Source: Bathynomus jamesi (Eukaryota; Arthropoda; Malacostraca; Isopoda; Cirolanidae). From it: a stretch of 64,000 nt of DNA. Where the stretch lies: contig JAJOZX010012069.1 in NCBI GenBank assembly GCA_023014485.1, positions 5,001 through 69,000 of the forward strand, in the 5' to 3' direction. Position numbers and translations under genes: made by a program. This document shows, one piece after another, positions 10,340 to 21,474 of the stretch (positions are counted from its first letter, which is position 1; each line of letters begins with the position of its first letter). The notes below the pieces were generated by a model. That model searched no databases. It was not told where the DNA came from and was given only the letters and a program-made list of their open reading frames with translations.

Positions 10340-10962
10340 ATGTCAATTTCCCGTCCACCATTCTGCTCAGTGACGAGGCTGTTTTTTATGGAAATGGTGA
10401 GGTAAATCGACAGAATACCCGCTACTGGTCTCAAAACAACCCTCACTGGTATACCTCTTCAAAGGAACAAGGTGCATCTCGGGTGATGGTATGGTGAGGC
10501 ATTTGGAAGGATCGCATCATAGGCCCCCTCTTTTTCGATGAACATGTCACTGGAGGCACCTACCTACGTATGCTCAAGGAAGAAGCATTTCCCAGTGTCT
10601 TGAACGAAGAAGGAAATTTCCCAACATGGTTCCAGCAAGACGGCGCTCCTGCACATTACAGCACCCAAGTAAGGGAATACCTGTACCAACAATTCCCTGG
10701 TCATTGGATAGAATGTCGAGGGCCTGTGGAATAGCCAGCTAGAAGCCCTGATCTCATGCCACTAGATTTTTATCTCTGGGGCCACTTGAAAGCGCTGGTA
10801 TACGCCGAGAAAATTAGGAGTGTTGAACATTTGCGGCAGCGCATTATTGGGGCATGTAACAGCATTACTCCTGACATCATTCACCGTGTGCTTGCTGACT
10901 GGGTATCATGTCTGAATTTGTGTATTGAAAACAATGGTGGACATATTGAGCACGTTCTGTAA
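10340..10962 (+). pseudogene. Mariner transposase, C-terminal two thirds, two stops
   Basis: Reads STILLSDEAVFYGNGEVNRQ (first Asp), GPLFFDEHVTGGTYLRML, TWFQQDGAPAHYST (second Asp) and PARSPDLMPLDFYLWGHLKA (third Asp), ending NGGHIEHVL. By my count 41 residues separate the second and third Asp. Two Trp codons have become stops: TGA in VMVW*GIW near 10495 and TAG in PVE*PARSPD near 10733. The helix-turn-helix N-terminus is absent. Its closest relative in the window is the element at 57106-57870 (shared [17 protein letters not shown], NGxHxEH). Confidence 0.88.
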
Positions 10963-11028
10963 ATAAAAGCTTTTGTTTTGCCTTTTTAAATTTTTTTTCC
11001 TATGATGCCGGACTTATGGGACACCCTG

Positions 11029-11092
11029 TATATTGAAGGTTATTCAAGTACTGAAAAATGAAGAAAATTGATGAAATATATGAGTATTTTCA

Positions 11093-11124
<32 letters not shown>

Positions 11125-11376
11125 TTGTTCTCTGATAATTATAAGCACATCTGAATGTATTTATTCTCATTTTCTTAATAATTTAATGTTTAACACACAT
11201 TATGTTGAAACAAACAAACAAACAAATAAATAAATATATATTAATTATAGGGTATTCGCTTCGACCATTATGGCGCCATATTCAATCGGGTATAATTTAT
11301 TTTCAATTTAATCTTAAAAAAATAAAGACATTGGATTAATTCATTTTATAGTTATTATAATAATAATAATAATAAT
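11029..11376. other. Unassigned AT-rich stretch
   Basis: Contains (TA)n at 11095-11121, short CAAA and TAAA runs and (AAT)n near 11360. No gene seen. Confidence 0.5.
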
Positions 11377-11533
11377 GAGTTTGGAGGGTCAGGGCAGACG
11401 AATGCGCCCCAATTCTCTAACCCCCAGATTATTATTAACCAGCGTCATCGGGAGTCAAATCCCCGACCTCAGTGTTTTATTCACTTCGTTTATACTGAAA
11501 TGGGGTTACCCACTGAGCTACTGGCGTTAGTAA
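11377..11533 (-). repeat. SINE-A copy
   Basis: The tRNA-like head is at the right: A box region (complement of CCCACTGAGCTACTGG, about 11507-11523) and B box (complement of GAGTCAAATCCCC). A short ATTATTATTA run (11428-11438) then joins the body, which contains GGGTCAGGGCAGACGAATGC. Confidence 0.75.
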
Positions 11534-12440
11534 TTGTTCATATACTCTGGGATTATACAAACAACAATATGAACAAGGGTAAAAATTGATTATTACACCC
11601 AGTCGGGTTTTTTGATGAGAAATTTTTCTGGTTAATTTTGAGTTGTTTTGCAGAAATGTGATACCCGTTTCCTATGTAAATGCGTATTTTTCGAGGTATC
11701 TTCACCTAACCTAACCTAACCAATGCTTTGTCTTTATCTAGGCCTACATGGCGAATCAGGTCCTCAAAGTCGAAATCACACGAACAGCACGTCATAATTC
11801 TATCGCAAACAACACCAAACTGAATCCAATTAGAATTAAAAAAAAAGTAGCCAGAAATATGAAAAAAAAGTGACATTGACCAAAATAGTGTATACAACAG
11901 TATATGATATGTATACATACATGTCATAAACGCCAAAAAATAGCAATCATAATTATTATTAAAAAAAATATATATTTAGACCAATTTGCACAAGATAAAA
12001 TGGGTATTTTCTTATCAATTATTAATGGGGATTCAATAAATGGTATTGTTTTAACTGGGTGTAACTGGGTGAAATAACCAATATTAACCCAAACAAGAAT
12101 ACATTACATAAGATATACAGATTAAATACATCAAACAAAATATCACATTCAGAAATTTGTATATGGACAAGTATCGTAATCTAATCAAAATATGCCACTG
12201 GGAAACGAGAGAGATTCTCAGCTGAATAGAAGATACAAAAATGAATGCAAATAATAGAAATAAATTGATAAACACCAAATTTGGTGGATTTAATATTAAG
12301 GATATCAAAATCGTATTTGGTTAATATTTGTCATTACAAATGAATGATGAGATAACTTAAAATAATAAAAATAAAAAAGTATTAAACCAAAATTATGACA
12401 AATGCACCATATGATGCGAGTGCAGCATAACCAGTTCGGA
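11534..12440. other. AT-rich stretch with a short CCTAA run
   Basis: No gene seen; open frames are short and low-complexity. ACCTAACCTAACCTAACC at 11705-11722 is a three-unit CCTAA run like the arthropod telomere unit TTAGG, too short to be a telomere. Confidence 0.5.
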
Positions 12441-12442
12441 AA

Positions 12443-12516
12443 CTTTTCGAACACACCTCGTATATCATTGTAACCAAACCCTTTTCTATTTTAGGTTTTC
12501 TTTTTGAACACCCTGT
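12443..12516. repeat. Decayed micro-MITE related to 26531-26622
   Basis: The right end TTTCTTTTTGAACACCCTG before TA matches the element at 26531-26622. The left end (CTTTTCGAACACACCTCG) is decayed. The interior GTAACCAAACCC...TTTTCTATTTTAGG also resembles that copy. Confidence 0.5.
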
Positions 12517-12794
12517 ATATTCGTTGTAATATAATGGAAATTTTCAAAACCTAATTTAAATAATTTTTGAGTGTACTCGATTTCAACTGAAATACAGTGC
12601 ATTAGTTGGAATTAATAAAGTATTGCTTTAGTGTCTTGCGAAGTTAAATTAATTATGGTGCCTATCTAATATTTACAGGAATGGAGTTTCGTATCTCTGC
12701 TCCTTTATAAGAGAGCATTTCCTACAATTTGTGTGTGTGTGTGAGAGAGAAAGAGAGAGAGAGAACAGAATTATAATTATTTTTTTTATTATTC

Positions 12795-12965
12795 GGAACA
12801 ACATCCTTAACTCATTTTACCACATTGTGGGATTGAGTGTGCCCTTAGGATCTCCCGAGCCCGAGCATTGACAGGGTAAGGAGACAGCTCACCCCATCCC
12901 GGTACCAACAACTGGAAATGAACTCAGAGCCACAGAGTCCAACACCGATACTACCGAACTACTTA
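12795..12965 (-). repeat. tRNA-related repeat
   Basis: On the minus strand, TTCGGTAGTATCGGTGTTGG (A-box-like) is followed by CTCTGAGTTCATTTCC (B-box-like). Shares CAGAGTCCAACACC with 725-905. Boundaries uncertain. Confidence 0.45.
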
Positions 12966-13085
12966 TTATAGTTATTATAATTTTATTATAGTTTTATTAT
13001 AGTTATTATAATTTTATTATTATTTATTATAATTTTTATTATAATTTTTATTATAATTTTTATTATAATTTTTATTATAATTAGA
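12966..13085. repeat. AT minisatellite
   Basis: Tandem variants of TTATTATAATTTT and TTATTATAGTTATTATAA with a period of about 13-16 bp. Entirely A+T apart from a few G. Confidence 0.8.
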
Positions 13086-13189
13086 ATTTTTTATTAATTT
13101 TAACAAATTTTAAATAAAGTGGAAGAAGGAAAGAAGGTGCATAAAAAGTTCTCAAGAGACCTTTTGTAGAAAATTGCGAAGGAACGTGC

Positions 13190-13445
13190 TGAGAGACAGA
13201 CAGAGAGAGAGATTCTTTAAGACTTTTCAGTCCATTCTGGGAGGTTCTTTTTATTAAATTAGTGCATTTTTTAATTATTCTAACAGTAGTAGAAAATTGG
13301 ATAGAAAAGCACAAGGCTCTCCCCCCCTCCTCTGGTCCCGCCAGAGGTGGGTACGGAAAAAGGTTGAAAAAATACCTTGGCCCTTAAAGTAGTCAAAGAA
13401 ATTTTGTAGGAAAGAGGAAACTAGATAAACTAACTTTACAATTGT
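13190..13445 (-). repeat. 3' UTR fragment of the CR1-like LINE
   Basis: Shares TCTAACAGTAGTAGAAAATT, AAGGCTCTC and GGTTGAA.AAATACCTTG with 1790-1960 and 34500-34640. Begins at a (GA)n tract near 13195-13212, which is the LINE 3' end in this orientation. No coding part. Confidence 0.8.
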
Positions 13446-14394
13446 GCTATGTACACATAGAAATCGTATGTTGGATAGAACCGCTGTATACAGTAAACTA
13501 ACATATATTTGTAATGATCTTATATCAACTACTTGGTATCGTCACAGAAACCTCAAACATATGGTTTTGATTTTATACAAAATATCGACACCTCGATTTA
13601 CTGAAGTATCAGCCAACAAAGACCCCACTCGAGGCTAACCCCAAAAGGATTGAGAGAGAGGAAAAGGTCAAACTTGTCATGTCTACACCCATGTACGCGC
13701 AAAGTCATCACGCAGAAATAGAAGCAAGGTTCTTCTCCCTCATTCACGTCGGCCACTGCCGGCAAAGTGATGAAATGCTTATACAGGAATCGGGAATTGA
13801 AAACGGAAATCAGATTTTCCACACCATGCCTTCACCCGTCACGTGCATCCAGCCACCCAAAAGAAAGAATGAGAAAAAAAGAAATGATGTCGTCAGAAAC
13901 GTAACTCTATCTCACCTAATCCATGCCAGGCAAATTTTTTTTTATGAAATTTTCTCCAAAATATTTTTCTACTTTATTCTTAAACATATTAACAAGGCAG
14001 GCAAGTGGGTAAGCGTGTTTTCCGTAATTGGATGTCTGTCGAGTGTGTGTGTCTGCCAACTCTTTGAATGTTGCCAAGTTTCAACTTGGGTCTCCCGCTG
14101 TGAAAGATGTTTATACGGCGAGTGATGTATTGGGTCGTTCATACTTCGCGGTTTTGTGCCACCACGAGAGTAGAGAAAATCTCTTTCCGGCGAGGAATAT
14201 CAGTGGGAAGTCCCTATACTTGTCCCTTAGGAGAATAAAAGTGTTTCGTAGGTGATCACCCGTTATTGTTACAGCAAATTCAAGCGTCTCCCACTTAGAG
14301 GTGTTTATGAAGCAAGCGATCAAAAACTGGGTTGTTCGATGGTTGACCATGCTATGTGAGAGACAATGCAACCATAGACGTCTCTCTAAAGTCG
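13446..14394. other. Unassigned stretch
   Basis: Mixed-composition DNA with open frames of 64-148 codons on both strands (for example 13679-14125 plus). None has a recognisable domain or splice context. No repeat identified. Confidence 0.4.
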
Positions 14395-14401
14395 GGGAAG
14401 G

Positions 14402-14439
<38 letters not shown>

Positions 14440-14545
14440 TTACAAGGAGTTACAAGGAAAAGAAGTACCTCAAAAGGCCTTGCGGCCCATACCGAGGGGA
14501 GAGAGAGAGAGAGAGAGAGAGAGACTTTTTAAAACGTGTTTAGTA
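14395..14545 (-). repeat. (GA)n-bounded 3' tip of the CR1-like LINE
   Basis: (GA)n at 14403-14437, then the LINE 3' tip GAAGTACCTCAAAAGGCCTT GCGGCCCATACCGAGG (shared with 34400-34445), then another (GA)n at 14498-14524. Only about 60 bp of LINE lies between two GA tracts. Confidence 0.75.
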
Positions 14546-14669
14546 TTATATTTTAATTATTTAAACAACACATTTGTAATCTTTGAATGCACATTTTCTT
14601 CAAAGAATTTATGTTCATTTACCATTATCGATAATAGTGTTTTACAATTGAGTACGAGACATATTACTT

Positions 14670-14670
<1 letters not shown>

Positions 14671-14749
<79 letters not shown>

Positions 14750-14757
14750 GAGAGAGA
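14671..14757. repeat. (CT)n microsatellite ending in ATATATATGAGAGAG
   Basis: About 70 bp of near-pure CT, then a short TA run and GAGAGAGA. The edges can pair with each other. Confidence 0.9.
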
Positions 14758-14789
14758 AATATAAACTCATAACGTCACATTTCTGCATA

Positions 14790-15012
14790 TCGTTCAAACT
14801 CGGGCCTTCTGACTTGGAAACGCGGGCGTTGACCGTTAGGCTACGACAGGATAGAAGATGATAACCTGACGACGTTTCATCACCCGAGGAAAACGTTATT
14901 TCCTCGAGTGATGAAACGTCGCAAGGTTGTTGTTAACTTTCATCCTGTTGTAGCTTAAAAAATTATCAACAGCCGCGTCTCCGAGTCAGAGGGCCCAGGT
15001 TCGATGGTTTGA
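14790..15012. repeat. Inverted pair of tRNA-like units (foldback)
   Basis: The left arm, read on the minus strand, has GTAGCCTAACGGTCAACGCC (A box) and the complement of GTTCAAACTCGGGCC (B box). The right arm on the plus strand repeats the same unit (CGCGTCTCCGAGTCAGAGGG ... CCAGGTTCGATGG). Between them ACGTTTCATCACTCGAGGAA also pairs with its inverse copy. The result is a hairpin of roughly 100-bp arms carrying a Leu/Ser-like tRNA relic on each arm. Confidence 0.7.
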
Positions 15013-15046
15013 TTCCTGGTGGAGGATAGACTAATATATAGATATA

Positions 15047-15218
15047 GATATGATGAATAAAACCACGAAGGAAAGGAAACACAGAGTGGTGCTCAAGCGC
15101 TTTCGTCTAATGACATCCTGAGGAACGCTTGAGCACCACTCTGTGTTTCCTTTCCTTCGTGGTTTTATTCATCATAAATATTTTTCACGTGTTACTTTCG
15201 TGAAATAATTTTCATAGA
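15047..15218. repeat. Foldback family H1, copy 1
   Basis: The left arm from TATGATGAATAAAACCACGA through GTGGTGCTCAAGCG is the exact inverse complement of the right arm ending at about 15176 (about 52 bp each). The spacer holds CTTTCGTCTAATGACATCCT GAGGAA. A single-stranded tail with TTTTTCACGTGTTACTTTCG TGAAA follows, then TA-rich DNA. The minus-strand spacer reads CTCAGGA-T-GTCATTAGAC-GAAA-GCGC, a degraded hammerhead-like core. Confidence 0.85.
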
Positions 15219-15231
15219 TATATATAAAATA

Positions 15232-16044
15232 CAGTGGACCCCCGCTATCGGAGATTAATTGGTTCCAAAAAAAACATCTCGGATAGCGAAACTTCGGTTA
15301 ACGGATCCATACTTTACAATGTTATACGGCTAACTGGTTCCAGAAAGCTAAAAACTGATCCTTATCACCACAAAATCTAACTTTTAAGGCCTTACAGTAT
15401 TTTTAATTAAAATTAAATAGTATTATTACGTATTATTTTCTGAAAATAAAGAATTAAATTATAATGAATACAGTACTGTATTAATTAAATTAAATTAACA
15501 TTCACTCAAAAATTTACACTTACCAGAACAACAATTTGACTGGGCTTGCTGGAAAGATTGACTGGAAAGATCGTGGTGTTGTTTTATTGTTTGGAAGGAG
15601 TGTCTCCTTCCATAAAGGCATCTGGTAGTTCAGGCAATTGGTCGTGTTTTTGAGAGCTTGAAGAGGTCTCTGAAGTTGATGGTTTTGGTTCAGCTTGTTC
15701 TACAGAAGAAGTCCTCTTTGGTTTGAAAAAACTATCAATCAGTGTCTGCTTGGGCTTAGTCATTTCTTTGAGTTGAGTTCGGTATGGGAGGAGCGCTGAA
15801 TTGATGGTGCTGTACGTTGTGTAGGCTCTGCCATGGATGGGATCTCTTTCCATGATCATGATTTTCCATGATCATGATTTTCCATGATTTTCCATCGCTT
15901 GCGGGCATTCTAGAACAAACATGTGATGTTGGTCGGTATCTCGATCAGCGAGGCAAATCTCGGTTAGCGGATGAATGGTTCTTTATGGAAAATCTCGATC
16001 GTGCGAAACCTCGGTTATCGAGGTTCTCGGTTAGCGGGGGTCCA

Positions 16045-16047
<3 letters not shown>
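15232..16047 (-). mobile_element. pogo/Tigger-like transposon derivative
   Basis: The ends CAGTGGACCCCCGCTATCGG and CGGTTAGCGGGGGTCCACTG are inverse repeats of the CAGTGGACCCCCGCT type seen in Tigger/pogo elements, with TA on both sides. Subterminal copies of TCTCGGATAGCGAAACTTCG and AACCTCGGTTATCGAGG also pair. At 816 bp it is far shorter than autonomous Tiggers. Confidence 0.85.
15584..15859 (-). pseudogene. Tigger-type transposase C-terminal fragment with PCNA-binding (PIP) motif
   Basis: A 91-residue open frame. KPKQTLIDSFFKPKR matches the PIP-box pattern Q-x-x-I-x-x-F-F, followed by a Ser/Glu-rich acidic tail. C-terminal PIP-like motifs of this kind occur in pogo/Tigger transposases. 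The DNA-binding and DDE domains are gone, so this is a relic kept inside a non-autonomous element. The Met at the start is not necessarily a translation start. Confidence 0.6.
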
Positions 16048-16105
<58 letters not shown>

Positions 16106-16188
16106 AAACACAGACCGTTCTCAGGGAACCATTCTGAGTTTGTGTATGTATATATTATATATGATGTAAACCCACAAGGAAATTCATC

Positions 16189-16257
<69 letters not shown>

Positions 16258-16600
16258 AGACTTTAGTTTGAAAATCTATTTTAAAAACTTAAATATAATT
16301 ATTTGATAAAGATAAATAGAAAATAGGAACAGGGCTTTCCAAAAGTGTTAAAATAAAGGTGCTATGTTAGAAGATACGTACATGCATACAAATTCTTTTT
16401 GAAATTGTCAGTGACCAACCTCTACCCTGTTAGGTGGGGTGGGGGTGATTACACAATAAATCCCTTTACATTCTTTAATAATGTAAGATATCTTGTTTCT
16501 TTTACGTCATCGGTGTCAATTCGAGGAGGTTTCAGTAACCATGACAATAGGAAAGGTTTTGTAATTTTTAATTATTCTCATTGTTCATTATTCACAAATA
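16048..16600. other. (TA)n tracts with H1/H2 foldback remnants, then unassigned DNA
   Basis: (TA)n at 16048-16101 and 16193-16253. Between them, AACACAGACCGTTCTCAGGG resembles the H2 family and GATGTAAACCCACAAGGAAA TTCATCCC the H1 family. 16260-16600 is AT-rich with nothing recognised. Confidence 0.55.
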
Positions 16601-16668
16601 CAGGGTATCCATAAATGAGGAAATTGTAATAAAAAATATCTATAATATTGGACTTTATGAACACCCTG
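16601..16668. mobile_element. 68-bp micro-MITE of mariner type
   Basis: CAGGGTATCCATAAATGAGG at the left and CTTTATGAACACCCTG at the right are imperfect inverse repeats, flanked by TA. No room for coding. Confidence 0.7.
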
Positions 16669-16899
16669 TATAATAAATTTTTATCCGCGTCTTTAGGGGC
16701 TGAATTTCTGGGTTCGCAGTTGGGTGGAAAGCTGTAGATATGATGTTATCATCCAGTTTGGATTGACAAGGGGAATTCGCCATTACGTACGAAAATTAAT
16801 TGCAGTTCACTTTATCACTTGATCTTTCAATAATATTTTTGTTTAAAATGTTTTATCTAATGGAGTAACATCTATCTATAAACTTGATTTTAATTAGTT

Positions 16900-17460
16900 G
16901 TCCCTTTATTTAAAATATTGGAACAAATTTTGCAACGAGGAAAGACTCCTAAAAAGCGAAATAAATTCCCCACTGATCAAACAAAATGTAACTTTAGCGA
17001 CGACAGAACCATTGATAAAACTCAACGAGAAGTGACACTTTAAAATTAAGTTTACAGACTCCTTAAAACTCGATCTCGACATCGAAGACAGAAACATAAA
17101 AAGAAGCTGAGACACAACTGTTCCCTGTGGAACTCGTGTCCAATAGTTTAGACATTATCAGATGAAGCCTTTCGAACTTAAAAGTGACACACGCTTTGAG
17201 AATTAATAAGCTCGATATCAAATTAAGAATAGCGCACGACTCGTAAGTCTCTCTTGAAGATTAGTGTGATAACTCCAACACGTTCCAAGACCCCTAAGTC
17301 AAGATCCATTCTGGAGAGCCACTCCACCCAGTCATAAAAGACACTCCCTTTGAGACAGCGAGGAGAACCATGCACGGCTTCCCGAGAGCTCCCCACCACA
17401 GCAGATTCCCAACACAGAATCTTCCATAATAAATTTAAAGCCAGTTCTCGATGGAGCAAA
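16900..17460 (-). pseudogene. Possible reverse transcriptase remnant
   Basis: The minus-strand frame 17459-17223 contains GVLERVGVITLIFKRDLR, which loosely resembles the M..GVITLIFKKGDR block ahead of the fingers of non-LTR reverse transcriptases. Nothing else in the 78-residue frame or in the neighbouring frame (17115-16906) confirms this. It may be chance. Confidence 0.25.
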
Positions 17461-17607
17461 AGGATGTTGAGTGCTATAAAATATGATAGATTTAACGAGG
17501 CTGCTAATAAATTGCGAAATGTATAAAAAGGTTTGTTTACATACGAGGAAATTTATATTCTAAAGTCACGATTGTGTCATTACTAGAGTTATTTAAAATA
17601 TAAAATT

Positions 17608-17644
<37 letters not shown>

Positions 17645-17736
17645 GTCCATTTGTTTCTGTGCGCTTATCATTGTGTATAGGTATATTTTATAGTTTTACT
17701 TTACGATTGCATATATGTTTCTCATTAAGTCTTTCG

Positions 17737-17775
<39 letters not shown>

Positions 17776-18108
17776 TATTTATTTATATAGTATAACCAAG
17801 AACACTCGAGGTGTAACACTATGGGGTACAAGTTCGAATCTCAGTCTGGACTGAATTTTGTAATGTTGGTTTTTAAACCAAAAGGCTTGTATAATATATT
17901 TCCGTTCCCACGGAATAGCACCCATCAAGTTCTTTCAGAGTTCTCTGGAGAAATGCTCTTATTGATGTTAATAGAACTTTATTAAAAGCTGTTTGGAAAC
18001 GCATTATTTAAGACTTTCTTAATTACTTCCATGGAACTCTTTTAAAACACTTCGGAAGAATTTGCACCCTCTTGTCTTGATGAAAAAACGTATTCAAGAT
18101 TCCGTTCT
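17461..18108. other. Unassigned DNA with (TA)n and (CA)n
   Basis: (TA)n at 17611-17642 and (CA)n at 17740-17771. GTACAAGTTCGAATCTC at about 17827-17843 is B-box-like, with no good A box. No gene seen. Confidence 0.5.
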
Positions 18109-18116
18109 GTTAGTCA

Positions 18117-18318
18117 TAGGCTGACCATATTTCCTTGAGACAAAAACGGGACATTGGGATGGCAAAAAAGGGACGGGGTTATGTAATATTCTGTATTCAT
18201 GAAAAAGTAAGTACATAAACCGGGACAAAATTGACATTTTTATTAAAACGACTGGACGGCCAGGAAATATAAAACAAACGGTACTGTCCCGTTCAAAACG
18301 GTACGTATGGTCAGCCTA
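18117..18318. mobile_element. hAT-type MITE, 202 bp, with 8-bp target duplication
   Basis: The ends TAGGCTGACCATA and TATGGTCAGCCTA are perfect inverse repeats. GTTAGTCA is present directly on both sides (18109-18116 and 18319-18326). GGGAC/GTCCC subterminal repeats also pair. An 8-bp duplication is the signature of hAT transposition. Confidence 0.88.
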
Positions 18319-18326
18319 GTTAGTCA

Positions 18327-18973
18327 TTATTTTCCGATTACAGAAAATTCCCGATAAATATCTTTACAAAGACTATACCATATCCAAAATTTTTCCGGCA
18401 TTCACTTTCACTCTTAATGATTTTAGAAAGTTTAAATTGGCCTCTTTAAAAAGCTTTCTGTCCACCAAAAGCTTTGAAAAGTAGTAGTCATTAAACTGTA
18501 ATGAATGCAATTTGGTGGTTTTTGAAATTCATTCTTCAAAGAACTCTTTTTAAAGGCTCTGGTATCTTTTCAAAATGTTTTATGAAAGTTTTACATTTAT
18601 ATTATGCTTAAATTATGACTGCAAAAGAGGACAAATTCGATAAAACTCGGTGAATGTAGGCTTTGTTTATTATGAAAACAAAGGCGTACGACAACTTGCC
18701 AATACAAAAGTTATGCGAATTTAATGTCAACACGTGATCTAATGATTATGACAACAGTATTTTATAATCTAACAAGTTTATACGTAGTAAGGATAGTTGA
18801 TACGCCTATTGGGCCCTTTTTGAGTATTTGAAGAGAAGAAAGACTTAGAAGAGATTTTCAAGATAATATAGGTATTATCGTACATCCGGCAAATCCCAAT
18901 TCCTGTTACATTGGGTCTCCCACGTGACCTTCACATCGGAAGCTTTCCTTTATTTGGGTATAGCTGCAAACTG

Positions 18974-19030
<57 letters not shown>

Positions 19031-19257
19031 CACGTGTAATAATATTTTCCTTTGACAATGCAAATTCTTAATTGCACAATGCAGAGTGCAACTATACCCA
19101 AATAAGGGGAAACTTTGGTTTCGAAGGTCACGTGTCTTTGTAAAACTATAAATGCCAACGATGAAATAATATAATCGATCAAGTGACAGAACTTCATCAA
19201 GGGTTTTAGAGTGATGCTCGAAGCAGTGATTTCATATTTTGATGATTTGCCTAATGA
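18327..19257. other. Unassigned AT-rich DNA with (TA)n
   Basis: (TA)n at 18977-19027. The stretches TTTGGGTATAGCTGCAAACT GCAT before it and ATGCAGAGTGCAACTATACC CAAA after it pair as arms, so this is another foldback around (TA)n (arms about 18890-18975 and 19077-19130, sharing GGTCACGTG in inverse). No gene. Confidence 0.5.
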
Positions 19258-19400
19258 TGATAATCCACCAGGAAGGCTATAAACTGGCACAGCATTCGGG
19301 CTACCTGGATTGTAATTAGCCAGCACCATCGACAGTCGAACCCCCGACCTCACTTCGAACCCCCGACCTCACTTCGTTTGTCAGGAAACGGTGTTACCCT
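19258..19400 (-). repeat. SINE-A copy with a duplicated B-box segment
   Basis: The body AACTGGCACAGCATTCGGGC joins the head through a short TAATTAGCC. The segment ACTTCGAACCCCCGACCTC occurs twice in tandem around 19334-19372, duplicating the B box. The A-box side (GGAAACGGTGTTACCC) is at about 19384-19399. Confidence 0.75.
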
Positions 19401-20940
19401 TGATGATTTAAGTTTACAAATGTAAATTTCATACGATTTTTTTCCAATTCTTTCCACTTCATCACCGATGACTAATATATATCTATATAAAAATATGGGT
19501 GTTTCCAAAAGTCGAATAAAATCGTCTGACGTTAGCCATGAATAAAATTAATAAACTGGACAACAACAACAAAGGGTTGACGCCTTCAGATTTCAAGAAA
19601 TATTTTTAATAATAAAAAAAATAAAAATAAAAAAACCAAAACATTTCCTGCTTGAAATTGTGGGTGGAACACGACACAAAAGATTCCATCCAAATTACAA
19701 ATTTGCAACAAAATGCTTAAGGATTAATCATTTTCTTCATTACTAGCAACCAAAAAATTGCTAATTATTGCACATACTCTTAGATAAGATTGGTTAAAAA
19801 CATTTATTAATAATCTTTAATTATTATTCAAGCATTTTGTTCATTTTAATGCAGACATGTTGGAGAAGTAATTTAGTGACGTGTGTGAAAGTTTGGTGAA
19901 AATCATTAATAAAAATAGATATTTTTACCATAAATCTTACTTTATGCTTAGTTTAAACGATAAGATAATAAATTATATTAAGATACGACTTTAAAGTGCG
20001 AAAGAATTTATCAGCAATTATTTGAACAGCTATACAAAAACGCAAGAATAATTCGGTACTTAATATTTTTGTACTGACAGTCAGAAAATACCAAGATATA
20101 ATATATTTTATCCGCAAAACGTCTTTGAGTTATTTAGAGCAAGTTTCATTTGGGTTAGATCATATATAGGTTAGGTTAGGGTGAATTAGGTGAATACAGT
20201 TGTCGACAGGAAAACAGATCTATTTAGGGAATGTAAACAGGGAACATTGCCATAAAATAATAATAATAATAATAATAATAATTTTAGTGTTCTTTGCTAC
20301 ATTTGTAAGCCATATAAAAGGTATTCAGAGAATGACACACAATAACATATATATATAATGATAGTGCCACGGTTAATGCATTCCAAAGCATATATATAGA
20401 CATTATATTACAATAGACAATATAATACAATATTAACAGCAACAATAATAATATTAATATTACAATTTATTATTGTTTTTATACGAGTTGATGTGCACAT
20501 CACTTGCTACAAGAATATATATATATATATAAGACGCACACACTTATGCAGGTATATAAATATGCACTCGTATGCATATATACACACACGCCCATTATAC
20601 ATTTGGAGAAATAAGATGATAATGCCTTCATATATTTACATAGCAAAGAACTGCCATTAACAAGCAAATTTTATGCTTTTTTGGCATAATGGAGCTATGT
20701 GGTAAATCTCGATGGATAATGCAGAGTAGCGAAGTTACATAACTGTAAAGATATAGAGGCAGAGAGAGAAAAAGAAAAGTACATGGAGATTATCTGTCGT
20801 AAGCTTCAAACATGTTTAAAAATACATACGTGAATGTGTAATCTTAGCTGAATATCGTAACTGTAACTACACATAATCGCGTATAGGTATTCAGCTAAGA
20901 TTATACCTTCGTATTTATTTGGATATTAGGAGTTGAAATA
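19401..20940. other. Unassigned AT-rich DNA
   Basis: No gene. (TAA)n at 20256-20282, (TA)n near 20348 and 20516. A 35-bp-arm inverted repeat (TAATCTTAGCTGAATA ... TATTCAGCTAAGATTA) lies at about 20838-20908. GGGTGTTTCCAAAAGTCG near 19498 looks like a lone mariner end. Confidence 0.45.
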
Positions 20941-21014
20941 CAGGGTGTACACACAAGAATCAAACATTCAATTTCAAATCACTTAAATTTGTACGATTGT
21001 TTTGTGGACACCCT
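20941..21014. mobile_element. 74-bp micro-MITE of mariner type
   Basis: CAGGGTGTACACACAAGAAT at the left and TTTTGTGGACACCCTG at the right, flanked by TA on both sides. Confidence 0.75.
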
Positions 21015-21474
21015 GTATAATTATTGAATATTATATAATTAAAATATCGAAATATTGAATACGTTGCTTATTGAGTATCTCAACAACCTTCGATAAGAGT
21101 ACCTTGAGCTTGCTCATATTTGGTTTTTTTTTGCTGCTTATTATCATTTATGATAAGATATAAAGAAATATGGAAATAAATATGGAAATTAGGAGTATGT
21201 AGTTTAATTCTATTATTGAAATAAGACGGGGGGGGGGGGATACAGACAGAGTCATGGCTTGTATGAGTTGATGAATTTGTCTTTCGGTTTCCTTTCGAAG
21301 GTTTTTAATGTTTTACATTGTTTTATCTCTTGATCAAGTGAATTCCAAAGGTTTGGTGGACCAGTTGAGGATAAGGATCGAGTCGCTGAATGTAGAGTAT
21401 AATTCGGTTTCCTGATGTACGTGTCTGATTGCTTTGTTTTGTGTTAAAGCGGTGTTGTGTTTGGGAAGTTAATA

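Larger units (their letters stand above)
9164..11028 (+). mobile_element. DD41D-type mariner, split by a Helitron-like insertion
   Basis: Ends CAGGGTGTCCCATAAGTCCG at 9164 and CGGACTTATGGGACACCCTG ending 11028 are exact inverse complements, flanked by TA. The right 0.7 kb carries transposase sequence; the N-terminal coding part is missing. Between the left end and the coding part are four 30-bp repeats, one of which holds the 1,007-bp insertion at 9233-10239. Without that insertion the element would be 858 bp. Confidence 0.88.

Noticed and set aside
11705..11722. CCTAA run as an internal telomere or chromosome end
   Set aside because: Only about three units; similar tracts lie inside MITEs.
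13679..14125. 148-codon open frame, possible gene
   Set aside because: Composition is low-complexity in part, with overlapping frames of similar length on both strands and no homology I recognise.
15971..16306. Open frames rich in IYIYIYIY (also at 21479, 31601, 38626, 60246 and others)
   Set aside because: They are translations of (TA)n microsatellites, not proteins.
17223..17459. A real protein-coding exon with ITLIFKRDLR
   Set aside because: Only one weak motif, no splice sites and no flanking homology; listed as a possible RT relic at low confidence.
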